Shown here one piece after another: positions 14,817 through 23,253 of a stretch of 34,773 nt of DNA. The notes beneath the pieces were generated by a model. That model worked only from the letters and a program-made list of their open reading frames with translations, was not told the origin of the DNA and did not search any database. Each line of letters begins with the position of its first letter. Within the stretch, counting starts at the first letter, position 1. Origin of the DNA: Curtobacterium sp. HSID17257 (GTDB lineage Bacteria > Actinomycetota > Actinomycetes > Actinomycetales > Microbacteriaceae); the NCBI RefSeq assembly GCF_003989515.1, contig NZ_RBLU01000029.1:1-34773 (forward strand), given 5' to 3'. The position numbers and the translations under genes are program-made.

Positions 14817-15793
14817 TGACCGTCCTGGTCGTCGGCACACTGCTCTTGGTGGTGGGTCTCGTGAGCACGGCGATGTGCGTCATCGGGGGTGTCGTCGAGC
14901 TCGCCAGCCTTCGCAACATCAGTGCGCCCCCGCCTCGGACCTTCTCACGGATGATCACCCGGGCAACGCACTGGCAGACGATCGCACTCCCCGCCATGGG
15001 CGCGCTCCTGGCGAGCTGGCTGGTGAGCCTGTCAGCGTCCTTCGTCTTCGTCGGGCTCACGACGGATGCAGGTGGATGGCAGATCCCCGCGGGCCTCGGA
15101 TTGCTCGTCATCGCCGTCGTGCTGCTCGCGGTGATCCTCGGATTCGCCCTGCGGCGGGTCGGCGATCCGGCTGATCTCCTGCGTGATCCATGGGCGATCC
15201 GTGCTGCCGCGCAAGAATCCGCAGCGGGTGTCTCTGGTTCGCTCGATCCGGACGAGCTGAGGAAGGCCCTCGACCAGTGGTCGACCATGCGATCAGCGCG
15301 ATCGCTTGGTGTGACCCGGGACCTTCGATCCCCGTTCCTCGACGCAGCCTTCGAGGCTTCGCGTCGAGAGAGGAGCAGCCGACGGCGTTGTGACGCCTGG
15401 AAGCGGGCGTGCATGGTCTACCTCGCTGCGGCGGTGCGTTTGCCATGGAGCTTCGCGTGGCCCTTCGCGGGTCTGCTCGCTGCAGAGGTGGGACTCGGCA
15501 TGGTGCTCGTGACGTTCGAGCTCAACTTCTGGCAAACGGCGCTGGTACTGCTGGTGCTGCTGACGGTGTCGGTGATCCCCGTCTACTTCCATGCAATCGT
15601 CTTGGGGCTACGGGCGCTTCGTCTCGATGCGCTCCACGAAAGCGCGGTCGACGAAGCCGCGGAGGCTGTAGCTGAAGCGGAAGCTGCGCGGACTGACCTC
15701 GAAAAGGATCGGGTTCGAGCGGACAGGTTCATCCTGCGGATCGGCTCGTTGAGAATCAGTACGACGCGGAAGTCTCCATCGGGGAGGGACTGA
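14816..15793 (+). CDS. Membrane protein of unknown function, coupled to Fic
   Basis: A 325-residue protein I do not recognise. Five or so hydrophobic segments: residues 1-27, about 57-80, about 88-111, about 203-227 and about 232-260. Between segments 3 and 4 is a ~90-residue soluble region (ADLLRDPWAIRAAAQESAAG to RRRCDAWKRA). The tail after about 265 is a charged, probably coiled-coil helix (ESAVDEAAEAVAEAEAARTDLEKDRVRADR). Its ATG overlaps the Fic TGA by one base, so it is translated with Fic and may anchor it, be its target or its antidote; none of these can be read from sequence. It ends six bases from the convergent cutC. Base composition is lower in GC3 than its neighbours, in keeping with transfer of the pair. 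Confidence 0.75.
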   Translation: MTVLVVGTLLLVVGLVSTAMCVIGGVVELASLRNISAPPPRTFSRMITRATHWQTIALPAMGALLASWLVSLSASFVFVGLTTDAGGWQIPAGLGLLVIAVVLLAVILGFALRRVGDPADLLRDPWAIRAAAQESAAGVSGSLDPDELRKALDQWSTMRSARSLGVTRDLRSPFLDAAFEASRRERSSRRRCDAWKRACMVYLAAAVRLPWSFAWPFAGLLAAEVGLGMVLVTFELNFWQTALVLLVLLTVSVIPVYFHAIVLGLRALRLDALHESAVDEAAEAVAEAEAARTDLEKDRVRADRFILRIGSLRISTTRKSPSGRD

Positions 15794-15799
15794 GGGTCT

Positions 15800-16546
15800 T
15801 CAGCGGTCCAGGGCTGCCCGCGCCGCGGCCACGACGGCCGCATCGGTGACGGTGTGCCCGGAGCCGTCGTCCCCGCTGCCCATGGACACACCCGCGTGAC
15901 CGCCCGTGACCGACCGCTTGGCGGAGAGGTGCACCGCCGCGACCCCGGTCTCGAGCAGCCGTGGGACGTCCGCGGGAGTGACCCCCGCCCCCGCCATCAC
16001 CTGCACGGGCCCGGCGGCGTCGACCATGCGAGCGATCGTCGCCGCACCCACCGGAGCGCTCGCGGCGCCGCCGGAGGTCAGCACCCGCGTGATGCCGAGG
16101 TCGGCGAGCCGCGCGGCCGTCGCGACCGGGTCGGCGGCGTGGTCGACCGCGCGGTGCAGGGTGACCTCGGCGTGTGCGGCGACCGAGCGGGCTGCGTCCA
16201 CGAAGCGGCGCAGGATGTCCTCGTCGAGGGACCGGTCCGGGCGCAGGGCACCGACCACGACGCCCGCTGCCCCGGAGCGCAGGACGGTGCGGACCTCGTG
16301 TTCCATCAGCGCCAGCTCGTCGGCGTCGTACTCGAAGCCGCCGGGACGGCAGCGCACCAGGGCGTGTGCGGGGATCCCGGTCTCGTGCGTCGCCTCGACG
16401 AGCGCCTGCGACGGGGTGAGCCCGCCCAGCTCCAGACCGACGCAGATCTCGACGCGGTCGGCCCCGGCGTCACGGGCGACGATCGCGCCGGCCGGGGAGG
16501 TCACGGCGATCTCGAGCGCGACGGGCATCGCAGGTGCAGGGGTCAC
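15800..16546 (-). CDS. cutC: CutC-family TIM-barrel protein
   Basis: A 248-residue protein of the family named for copper homeostasis in E. coli. Family sequence is clear: MPVALEIAVTSPAGAIVARDAGADRVEICVGLELGGLTPS at the start, then HALVRCRPGGFEY, VTLHRAVDH, RVLTSGG, VQVMAGAGV and VHLSAKR. The GTG start is chosen because it forms a GTGA overlap with the TGA of the M81 peptidase gene; an ATG 18 bases later (MPVALEI) is the alternative. Its place at the end of a ROK repressor - peptidase operon, with no copper gene nearby, argues that it has a metabolic role in this pathway rather than copper handling. That is inference. No signal peptide; cytosolic. Confidence 0.9.
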   Translation of the reverse strand: MTPAPAMPVALEIAVTSPAGAIVARDAGADRVEICVGLELGGLTPSQALVEATHETGIPAHALVRCRPGGFEYDADELALMEHEVRTVLRSGAAGVVVGALRPDRSLDEDILRRFVDAARSVAAHAEVTLHRAVDHAADPVATAARLADLGITRVLTSGGAASAPVGAATIARMVDAAGPVQVMAGAGVTPADVPRLLETGVAAVHLSAKRSVTGGHAGVSMGSGDDGSGHTVTDAAVVAAARAALDR

Positions 16547-18066
16547 GGGGTGGCTCCGAGTGGCTCGTCCGACGGCGGCACGATGCGCGCGGACAGGTCC
16601 GGCGGCGTCGCGAACTCCCGATCGTAGGGGAAGAGCGGCCGCTCGATCCGGTGGTGCCCGAGGCGGAGCAGGTCCTGGTCGACCCCTCCCGGGGTGAGCG
16701 CCAGCATCCAGCCGGCCGCCATGTCGAACAGCTCCGGCTCGAGGTAGCCGATCTTCACGACGACGACGTCGGCCCGACGCGGGTCGAGGTCGAGCTCGGT
16801 GAAGTCGTGCTCGTGGTGGTACGGCTTGCGGAGTGTCGTGAGGATCGCGAAGACGCTGCCGACCTGCAGCACGACCTCGGTGCCGGCGTCGCGGTCGCCG
16901 TGCTTGATCGCGTGCACCCGGCCGGTCATCGTGATCGGCCCGGCGTGGACGTCGTCGACCTCGGCGCCGGCCGTCACCGTCACGGTCGCGCCGATCCCGG
17001 CTGCGACCGCCGCAGCGACGGCGGCCGGGCCGGGGACGCTCGCGTAGATGACGGTGGGGCCGTCGGGAGCGGCGAACGCCGGGTGCGCGAGCACCTGCGT
17101 GAGGCCCCAGGTCATGTCGCCGGAGCCGCCGGCGGTGGGGTTGTCGCCGGAGTCCGACACGAAGAACGGACGGGCAGCACCGGGTGCGAGCGCGGCGGCG
17201 AGGCACTCGTCGAAGGTCCCCGTCGGTGCGACGAAGGCGAAGTCCTCGCGGGCGTCCCAGAACGCGCGGGCGAGTCGTTGGGCCCCGGCGGCGACGGCGT
17301 CGGCGTCCCATCCCGTGACGACGGTGACCGCCCGGTCGCGGGGCTGGTCGGCCCAGGCGTACCCGACCCAGATCGCGGCGTCGAGGACGCCGTCCTCCTG
17401 CTCGACCTCCGGCACCTGCGCGTAGATCGACGCCGCGGGCTCGATGCGGGTCGACGTCTGCTCGCCCGGCAGCAGGACCGGGATCGGGATCCACGCCTTG
17501 ACCGGGCGCTGCGATCCGACCGGCCTCGTGGTGAGCACGTCGACGAGGTTCCGGACCGCGCGCTCCTTCGTCTCGAGGGCGTCCTCGTGCGGGGCCATCC
17601 GGTAGCAGGTGACCAGGTCGACCTGGTGCGCGAGCTCCCGCGTGACGTTGCCGTGCAGGTCCATCGACGCCGAGACGATCACGTCCGGGCCGACCACCGC
17701 ACGGATGCGGTGCAGCAGGTCGGTCTCGGCGTCGTCGAGCCCCTCGACCACCATCGCGCCGTGGATGTCGTACCAGAGGCCGTCGACGGGTCCGATCTCC
17801 GTCAGGCGCGCGACGATCTCGTCGGCGAGTTCCTCGTACGCCTGCCGGGCGACGACCCCGCCGGGCAGCGCGTGGCCGATGAGCGCCCCGCGGAAGTCGG
17901 CCGAGTCCCCGTACGACGCCAGGAACGGGTACCGCGCCACGACCTCGTCGCCGCGGTCCGGGTGGAAGGCGGGCGCGAGGGTACGGGTCGGAGTGAACGT
18001 CGACGTCTCGATCGCGAGGCCGGCGATCGCGATCACCGGACGACGGCGGGCGGGGGTCTCAGACAC
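16543..18066 (-). CDS. M81-family metallopeptidase (MlrC/microcystinase-like)
   Basis: A 507-residue cytosolic protein. Start and motifs fit M81: RRRPVIAIAGLAIETSTFTP near the N-terminus, then WYDIHGAM, SASMDLHGNV, CYRMAPHEDALETKERA and SDSGDNPTAGGSGD. The Asp and His residues of DIHGAM, DLHGN and APHED are the likely zinc ligands. The best-known member, MlrC, hydrolyses linearised microcystin products; the natural substrate of most members is unknown. The GTG start has AGGAG six bases upstream and lies inside the end of the ROK gene (8-base overlap). It lies in an operon with the repressor and CutC, opposite a peptide-type importer. It probably cleaves the imported compound. Confidence 0.88.
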   Translation of the reverse strand: MSETPARRRPVIAIAGLAIETSTFTPTRTLAPAFHPDRGDEVVARYPFLASYGDSADFRGALIGHALPGGVVARQAYEELADEIVARLTEIGPVDGLWYDIHGAMVVEGLDDAETDLLHRIRAVVGPDVIVSASMDLHGNVTRELAHQVDLVTCYRMAPHEDALETKERAVRNLVDVLTTRPVGSQRPVKAWIPIPVLLPGEQTSTRIEPAASIYAQVPEVEQEDGVLDAAIWVGYAWADQPRDRAVTVVTGWDADAVAAGAQRLARAFWDAREDFAFVAPTGTFDECLAAALAPGAARPFFVSDSGDNPTAGGSGDMTWGLTQVLAHPAFAAPDGPTVIYASVPGPAAVAAAVAAGIGATVTVTAGAEVDDVHAGPITMTGRVHAIKHGDRDAGTEVVLQVGSVFAILTTLRKPYHHEHDFTELDLDPRRADVVVVKIGYLEPELFDMAAGWMLALTPGGVDQDLLRLGHHRIERPLFPYDREFATPPDLSARIVPPSDEPLGATP

Positions 18067-19243
18067 GGGTGCTCCTGTTCCTGGCGGCGGACTGCGGGAT
18101 GGGGGTGGACAGCGCCTCGAGCGAGGCCGCGAGCCCGCGTTGCAGGGCGAACTGCCCCGCCCCCACGAGTCCGGCGTCCGCACCGAGCGACACCGGCTCG
18201 ATCGCGAGGTGCTGGGTCATGAGCGGGTGGCAGCTCTCGTACAGCTGGCTCCGCACGGCGGCGATGAACGGGTCGAGGGTCGACAGGATGCCGCCGAGGT
18301 ACACGGCGTCCGGGTTGAAGAAGTTGACGTTGGCAGCCAGGACCTCGCCCAGGTGTCGGCCGGCCATCCGCACCGCACGGGTCGTCTCCGGGTGCGCGTC
18401 CGAGGCGAGTCGGACGACGTCCGCGGTCGAGGCCACGTCGACCCCCGCCGACGACAGGACCCGGACCAGGGCGGCGCCGGACGCGACGGTCTCCAGGCAA
18501 CCGGTGTTGCCGCACGAGCACGGGGTGTCGCCGGCAGCGTCGATCCGGACGTGCGTGATGTCCCCCGCGGACCCGGTCGACCCGCGGTAGAGGCGGCCGT
18601 CGATCACGATGCCCGCACCGATGGCGGACCCGGCCTTGATGGTGATGGTCTGCCTGCGGGCCGGGTCCCGCACGGTCTGCTCGCCCGCCGCCATGCAGTT
18701 CGCGTCGTTGTCCACGACGGCGGCCAGACCGAAGCGCTCGGAGAGCCAGTCGACCACCGGGAACCCGTTCCAGCCGGGCATCCGGCTCGGCAGGTCGACG
18801 ACACCGGCCTCGACGTCCACCGGGCCGGGGAGGCTGACGCCGACGCCGCGGAGGCCGTCGCGGCCGCGGTCGTCCGCGAGCTGCTCGAGCAGACCGGCCA
18901 GGCGGCCGAGGCCGGCGGTCGGGCCGTCGGCGAGTGCGAAGGGGACCGTCGCGACGGACTCGAGTGCGCCTCCCGGCAGCACCACGCCGATGCGCACGTG
19001 CTCGCCGCCGACGTCCGCGGCGACGGCGTACTCGTCGGCACCCCCGATGCGGAGCACCTTGCGCGGGCGCCCGCCCGTGGAGACGTCGGTGCCCTCCTCC
19101 GCGAGGAGCCCGTGCCGCAGCAGCTGACCGACGACGTGCGACACCGTCGAGGGCGCGGCAGCGAGGAGCTCGGCGATCTCGGTACGACTCGACGCCTGCC
19201 CGGTGGCCACGAGCTCGAGGACGCGAGCGCTCAGGTCCGGCAC
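18059..19243 (-). CDS. ROK-family transcriptional repressor
   Basis: A 394-residue NagC/Mlc/XylR-type regulator. An N-terminal winged helix-turn-helix (LSARVLELVATGQASSRTEIAELLAAAPSTVSHVVGQLLRHGLL, about residues 4-47) precedes a sugar-kinase-like ROK domain. That domain has DVGGEHVRIGV, DNDANCMAAGE and the complete zinc motif CSCGNTGCLET. The first motif lacks the canonical GGT phosphate-binding Thr (GGE here), as expected for a non-kinase repressor. The GTG start follows GGAGG by about six bases; the longer open frame runs through the divergent promoter. It is transcribed away from the ABC transporter and ahead of the peptidase and cutC. It most likely represses both sides and releases on binding a sugar-like ligand. 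Confidence 0.92.
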   Translation of the reverse strand: MPDLSARVLELVATGQASSRTEIAELLAAAPSTVSHVVGQLLRHGLLAEEGTDVSTGGRPRKVLRIGGADEYAVAADVGGEHVRIGVVLPGGALESVATVPFALADGPTAGLGRLAGLLEQLADDRGRDGLRGVGVSLPGPVDVEAGVVDLPSRMPGWNGFPVVDWLSERFGLAAVVDNDANCMAAGEQTVRDPARRQTITIKAGSAIGAGIVIDGRLYRGSTGSAGDITHVRIDAAGDTPCSCGNTGCLETVASGAALVRVLSSAGVDVASTADVVRLASDAHPETTRAVRMAGRHLGEVLAANVNFFNPDAVYLGGILSTLDPFIAAVRSQLYESCHPLMTQHLAIEPVSLGADAGLVGAGQFALQRGLAASLEALSTPIPQSAARNRSTRV

Positions 19244-19323
19244 GACTTCCTCCAATCCCGACGGGAAGCGGCATCCAGCCCCCGTCCACCGCGACGATAC
19301 GGGCGCTCCGCGCGCAGAACGCT

Positions 19324-19376
19324 TTCGTGCATTCGGCAGAAACACACTATTTACACGGAGATGTTTGTTTTTCCAA
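19324..19376. promoter_or_regulatory. Divergent promoter region, ROK operon / ABC operon
   Basis: An AT-rich island in the 214-base gap. Leftward: TTGGAA (19376-19371), 17 bases, TAAATA (19353-19348). Rightward: TTCGTG (19324-19329), 17-18 bases, CTATTTA (19347-19353). A weak inverted repeat AAACA-N17-TGTTT (19340-19366) overlaps both and could be the ROK operator. The SBP gene then has AAGGAG at 19445-19450. Confidence 0.45.
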
Positions 19377-19457
19377 TGCGCCTGGTCCTTGACTGTCCCC
19401 GTGCCGCCGGCACCCGTGCTCCACCCTCCCGACGTTCCACACACAAGGAGACACCGC

Positions 19458-21254
19458 ATGTCCAAGCCCCGTCGCTGGGCGCTCCTCACCGGAGCCGCGA
19501 TCGCCGTGAGCGCCCTGCTCGCCGGATGCTCCGGCGGCGGCAACGCCTCCACCGGTTCCGGATCCGACGAGATCAACTACGCACTCCCCGCCAACTTCAC
19601 GCCGAACTGGATCCTGCCGATCGGCACCGCGGCGCACCTCAACACCAACAACGGCTCGATCGCGCAGTCGCTGTACGAACCCCTCGTCGCCTACGACGGT
19701 TCCACGGGCAAGATCGCCTGGAACAAGGCCGGCTCGGTGGCGACCGCGGCGGACTTCGCGAAGGACGGCACGAGCGTCACCGTGACGCTCGGCGACCGGC
19801 ACTGGTCGGACGGCAAGCCGATCACGAGCCGCGACGTCGCGTTCTGGTTCAACCTGGTCAAGGCGAACAAGGACCAGTGGGGCTCGTACTCCGCGGGCAA
19901 GGCGCCGGACAACTGGACGTCGTTCGAGACCATCGACGACACCCACTTCAGGATCACCTTCGACAAGGCGTACAACCCGGACTGGATGCTCGCGAACCAG
20001 CTGAGCCACATCATCCCGCTCCCGCAGCACGCCTGGGACAAGACGAGCGCGGACGCGGAGGTGAGCGACGCCGACGAGAGCACGGACGGCGCGAAGCAGG
20101 TCTGGAAGTACCTCAACACCGCCGCGGGCAAGATCGCCGACTACGCGACCGACGACCTCTGGAAGACCATCTCCGGCCCGTACGGCGTCGAGTCGTTCAC
20201 CACGGCGGGCAAGGTCACCCTGACGGCGAACACGAAGTACGACGGTGGCGAGAAGGCGAACATCGCCACGGTCAACCTGCTGCCGTTCACGACCGCCGAC
20301 GCCGAGGTCAACGCGGTCCGGTCGGGCGAGGTCGACTACGGCTACATCAACGCCACCGACATGGACCAGAAGGACTCGTTCACGGGCAAGGGCTACGAGG
20401 TCGAGCCGTGGACCGGTTGGGCGATCACGTACATGCCGTACAACTTCAACAACCCGGACATGGGCGCCGTCTTCAAGCAGCTGTACGCCCGTCAGGCCGT
20501 GCAGATGTCGATCGACCAGACCGCGCTGTCGAAGGTCGTCTTCAACGGCACCGCCACCTCGACCTACGGTCCCGTCCCGCAGGCGCAGGAGTCCGACTTC
20601 GTGTCCGAGGTGCAGAAGGACAACCCGTACCCGTTCAGCACCGCGAAGGCGAAGGAACTGCTCACCAGCCACGGCTGGACGAAGCAGGGCGACACCATGG
20701 TCTGCACGGATCCGGGCACCTCCGGCAGCCAGTGCGGCGACGGGGTGGCGAAGGGCACGAAGTTCACCATGCAGGTGCTCTCGCAGTCCGGCTCGACGGT
20801 GACGGACAACATGATGAGCGCGATCCAGTCGTCGCTGGCGAAGACCGGCATCGGCTTCACCATCAAGACCGCGCCCGTCTCGAGCGTGCTGTCGCAGACC
20901 CCGACCTGCACGAGCGACGAGGCGTCCTGCGACTGGGACCTCTCCTTCTTCGGCACCGCCGGCAGCTGGTACTTCCCGGCCTACCCGACCGGGGAGTCGC
21001 TGTTCCAGACCGGCGGTTCGGCGAACTTCGGCTCGTACTCGAACGAGGAGGTCGACTCCCTGATCGACGCGACCACCACCTCGACCGACCCGACCACGGT
21101 GCAGGACTACAGTGCCGCGGTCGCGAAGGACCTGCCCGTCATCTGGCTCCCGAGCCCGGACTACCAGATCTCGGTCGTCAAGCAGGGCCTGACCGGGTTC
21201 GACCAGGACTCCCTCGCCAACTTCCACCCGGCCCAGTGGAAGTGGTCGAAGTAG
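19458..21254 (+). CDS. ABC transporter substrate-binding lipoprotein, family 5 (peptide type)
   Basis: A 598-residue SBP_bac_5 (DppA/OppA-like) lipoprotein. Signal peptide: KPRR n-region, core ALLTGAAIAVSALLAG, lipobox LAGC with Cys at residue 25. Then a Gly/Ser linker and ALPANFTPNWILPIG. The family block SIAQSLYEPLVAYDG and the FWFNLVKANK region are present. The ATG is preceded by AAGGAG. It delivers ligand to the permeases downstream. The family binds peptides, but also glycosides and nickel, so substrate is open. The palindrome at 21268-21310 follows directly and probably trims expression so that this gene is made in excess of the membrane components. Confidence 0.92.
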   Translation: MSKPRRWALLTGAAIAVSALLAGCSGGGNASTGSGSDEINYALPANFTPNWILPIGTAAHLNTNNGSIAQSLYEPLVAYDGSTGKIAWNKAGSVATAADFAKDGTSVTVTLGDRHWSDGKPITSRDVAFWFNLVKANKDQWGSYSAGKAPDNWTSFETIDDTHFRITFDKAYNPDWMLANQLSHIIPLPQHAWDKTSADAEVSDADESTDGAKQVWKYLNTAAGKIADYATDDLWKTISGPYGVESFTTAGKVTLTANTKYDGGEKANIATVNLLPFTTADAEVNAVRSGEVDYGYINATDMDQKDSFTGKGYEVEPWTGWAITYMPYNFNNPDMGAVFKQLYARQAVQMSIDQTALSKVVFNGTATSTYGPVPQAQESDFVSEVQKDNPYPFSTAKAKELLTSHGWTKQGDTMVCTDPGTSGSQCGDGVAKGTKFTMQVLSQSGSTVTDNMMSAIQSSLAKTGIGFTIKTAPVSSVLSQTPTCTSDEASCDWDLSFFGTAGSWYFPAYPTGESLFQTGGSANFGSYSNEEVDSLIDATTTSTDPTTVQDYSAAVAKDLPVIWLPSPDYQISVVKQGLTGFDQDSLANFHPAQWKWSK

Positions 21255-21267
21255 CACGGTGACCCGC

Positions 21268-21310
21268 CCGGGAGGCGCGGTGCGCGTCCGACGCGCACCG
21301 TGCCTCCCGG
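21268..21310. terminator. Hairpin inside the ABC operon, probable partial terminator (copy 4 of 6)
   Basis: 20-base arms (21268-21287 and 21291-21310) around CCG. One position pairs only as G-U. The outer arm keeps CGGGAGG and the inner arm is CGCGGTGCGCGT. It lies 13 bases past the SBP stop and 34 bases before the permease start. Confidence 0.65.
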
Positions 21311-21344
21311 ATCCCCACGCAAGCATCCGAACGACGGAAGCCGC

Positions 21345-22304
21345 ATGACCACAGCTCTGTACCTCCTCCGACGCGTCCTGCAGGCGCTCGCGGTGATCCT
21401 GATCGTCACGATCGTCGTCTTCTGCCTGCTGCACGCCCTGCCGGGCGGCCCCGCCCGCGGTGTGCTCGGCGTCTCCGCGACGCCCGCGCAGATCGCCACC
21501 TTCAACCAGGCGCAGGGGCTCGACCAGCCGCTGCCCGTGCAGTACGTCCGGTTCCTCGGGCGGCTCCTCTCCGGGGACCTCGGCACCTCCTACACGCTCA
21601 ACGAACCCGTCGGGCAGCTCATCGTCGAGCGCCTGCCGAAGACGCTCGTGCTCACCGGGCTGTCCGCCGTGCTCGGACTCCTCGTCGCGATCCCGGTCGG
21701 CATGCTGCAGGCCGCTCGCCGCAACGGCGCGGTCGACTACACGGCGACCGCACTCGCGTTCGTCTTCTACTCGACGCCGGCGTTCTTCCTCGGCCTGGTC
21801 CTCATCGTCGTGTTCAGTCAGCAGCTGCCGTGGCTGCCGTCACAGGCGCCGAGCGGTACCACCCTGGCCGAGGTGTTCCAGGACCCGGCGGGCCTCGTCC
21901 TGCCCGTCCTGACCGGAGCCCTCGCGATGATCGCCGTGTTCAGCCGGTACATGCGGGCGGCGACGCTCGAGAACCTGCAGGAGGACTACGTGCGCACCGC
22001 GCGGGCCGGTGGGTCGTCGACCGCGGCGATCCTCCGACGACACGTGTTCCGGAACTCGCTCACTCCGGTGGTGGCGATGCTCGGGTACTACCTGCCCGTG
22101 CTCTTCGGCGGCGCGCTCGTCACCGAGCAGCTCTTCAACTACCCCGGCATGGGTCTGCTGTTCTGGAACGCGGCCCAGTCCTCGGACTACCCGACGTTGC
22201 TCGGCTGCGTGCTCGTGATCTCGATCGCGACGGTCGTCGGCACGCTGCTGGCCGACGTCGCGCAGTCGCTCATCGATCCTCGTGTGAAGGCAGGTCGCGC
22301 ATGA
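21345..22304 (+). CDS. ABC transporter permease, DppB type
   Basis: A 319-residue inner-membrane permease (BPD_transp_1). N-terminal YLLRRVLQALAVILIVTIVVFCLLHALPGGP is the classic DppB first membrane segment and periplasmic start. About six membrane segments in all. The ATPase-contact EAA-like loop is EDYVRTARAGGSSTAAILRRHVFRNSLTP. The ATG has GGAAG upstream; the longer open frame enters the palindrome and is not family-like. The last residues, LIDPRVKAGRA, are echoed in the tiny reading frame that follows. The TGA overlaps the ATG of that frame. Confidence 0.93.
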   Translation: MTTALYLLRRVLQALAVILIVTIVVFCLLHALPGGPARGVLGVSATPAQIATFNQAQGLDQPLPVQYVRFLGRLLSGDLGTSYTLNEPVGQLIVERLPKTLVLTGLSAVLGLLVAIPVGMLQAARRNGAVDYTATALAFVFYSTPAFFLGLVLIVVFSQQLPWLPSQAPSGTTLAEVFQDPAGLVLPVLTGALAMIAVFSRYMRAATLENLQEDYVRTARAGGSSTAAILRRHVFRNSLTPVVAMLGYYLPVLFGGALVTEQLFNYPGMGLLFWNAAQSSDYPTLLGCVLVISIATVVGTLLADVAQSLIDPRVKAGRA

Positions 22305-22365
22305 CCGTCGCAGTCGTCATCGATCCGTACCGACACCGCACCGTGAAGGCAGGTCGCGCATGACC
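22284..22365 (+). repeat. Direct repeat spanning the permease junctions
   Basis: A perfect 23-base repeat at 22284-22306 and 22343-22365 (59-base offset) covers the KAGRA-stop codons and the overlapping ATG. CATCGATCC also recurs before each copy (22271-22279 and 22318-22326). Each copy carries GGCAGG, a stop and an ATG. The duplicated segment created the small frame at 22301-22363. Confidence 0.85.
22301..22363 (+). CDS. 20-codon reading frame between the two permeases
   Basis: MTVAVVIDPYRHRTVKAGRA. Its ATG overlaps the DppB-type stop (ATGA) and its own stop overlaps the DppC-type start (ATGA). The C-terminal KAGRA and the IDP motif repeat the end of the upstream permease (LIDPRVKAGRA), so it appears to come from a duplication of that tail. 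It may be translated simply to carry ribosomes from one permease to the next. A function for the peptide itself is not claimed. Confidence 0.5.
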   Translation: MTVAVVIDPYRHRTVKAGRA

Positions 22366-23253
22366 ACCGTCCAGATCGCCCCCGAAGCCCCGGGCGCCCC
22401 CGTCACGGCAGCAGCCACCGGGTTCCGCCTGGCTGCCCGCCGCTTCCGGCACAACACCCTGGCGGTGATCGGGCTCGGCGTGGTCGTCGTCATCGTGCTG
22501 TTCTGCTTCGTCGGGCCGTTCGTGTACCCGACCGACCAGGTCCACACGCAACTGTCCGAGGCGAACCTCGGTCCGAGCGACGCCCACCTCCTCGGCACCG
22601 ACGCCGTCGGGCACGACGTCCTCGGTCGGCTGATGTACGGCGGCAGGGTGTCGTTGCTGGTCGGCATCGCGGCCGGTGTCCTGGCGACCGTCGTCGGCAC
22701 GCTGTGGGGTTCGGTCGCCGGGTACCTCGGCGGCTGGGTCGACGCCGTGATGATGCGCATCGTCGACGCGGGCATCGCGATCCCCGCCCTGTTCATCCTG
22801 CTCGTCATCTCGGCGATCACCACACCCGGGGTCGCCGGGCTCGTCGTGATCCTCGGGCTCGTGTCGTGGCTCGTGCCCTCTCGGCTCATCCGCGCCGAGA
22901 CCCTGACGCTGAAGAACCGCGACTACGTCCTGACCCTCCGCGCGATCGGTGGGTCCCACGCCCGCGCGATCGGGAAGCACCTGCTGCCGAACTCGGTCTC
23001 GACGATCGTGGTCGCGGCGACGTTCCAGGTCGCCGACGCGATCCTGCTCGTCGCGTACGTGTCGTACCTCGGCCTCGGGGTGCAGCCGCCCGCGACCGAC
23101 TGGGGCGGCATGCTCTCGGCGGGACTCACCGCCGCGTACTCGGGCCGTTGGTGGCTGATCCTGCCACCGGGGCTCGCCGTCATCCTCGTCGTCTGCGCGC
23201 TCAACGCCGTGGGCGACGGGCTCCGTGATGCCTTCGACGTGAGGGGCCGCTAG
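22360..23253 (+). CDS. ABC transporter permease, DppC type
   Basis: A 297-residue inner-membrane permease. After a ~30-residue cytosolic start comes FRLAARRFRHNTLAVIGLGVVVVIVLFCFVGPFVY (the DppC N-terminal signature and first membrane segment). The family block HLLGTDAVGHDVLGRLMYGGRVSLLVG follows, then four or five further membrane segments. The ATPase-contact loop is KNRDYVLTLRAIGGSHARAIGKHLLPNSVS. Its ATG overlaps the stop of the 20-codon frame. Its TAG is immediately followed by the ATG of the ATPase gene, so all are co-translated. Works with the DppB-type partner. Confidence 0.93.
   Translation: MTTVQIAPEAPGAPVTAAATGFRLAARRFRHNTLAVIGLGVVVVIVLFCFVGPFVYPTDQVHTQLSEANLGPSDAHLLGTDAVGHDVLGRLMYGGRVSLLVGIAAGVLATVVGTLWGSVAGYLGGWVDAVMMRIVDAGIAIPALFILLVISAITTPGVAGLVVILGLVSWLVPSRLIRAETLTLKNRDYVLTLRAIGGSHARAIGKHLLPNSVSTIVVAATFQVADAILLVAYVSYLGLGVQPPATDWGGMLSAGLTAAYSGRWWLILPPGLAVILVVCALNAVGDGLRDAFDVRGR

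Noticed and set aside
17609-21262. A plus-strand open frame of more than 1200 codons
   Set aside because: It crosses the opposite-strand peptidase and ROK genes, the divergent promoter and, out of frame, the binding-protein gene. No domain is recognisable; it is an artefact of GC-rich codon bias.
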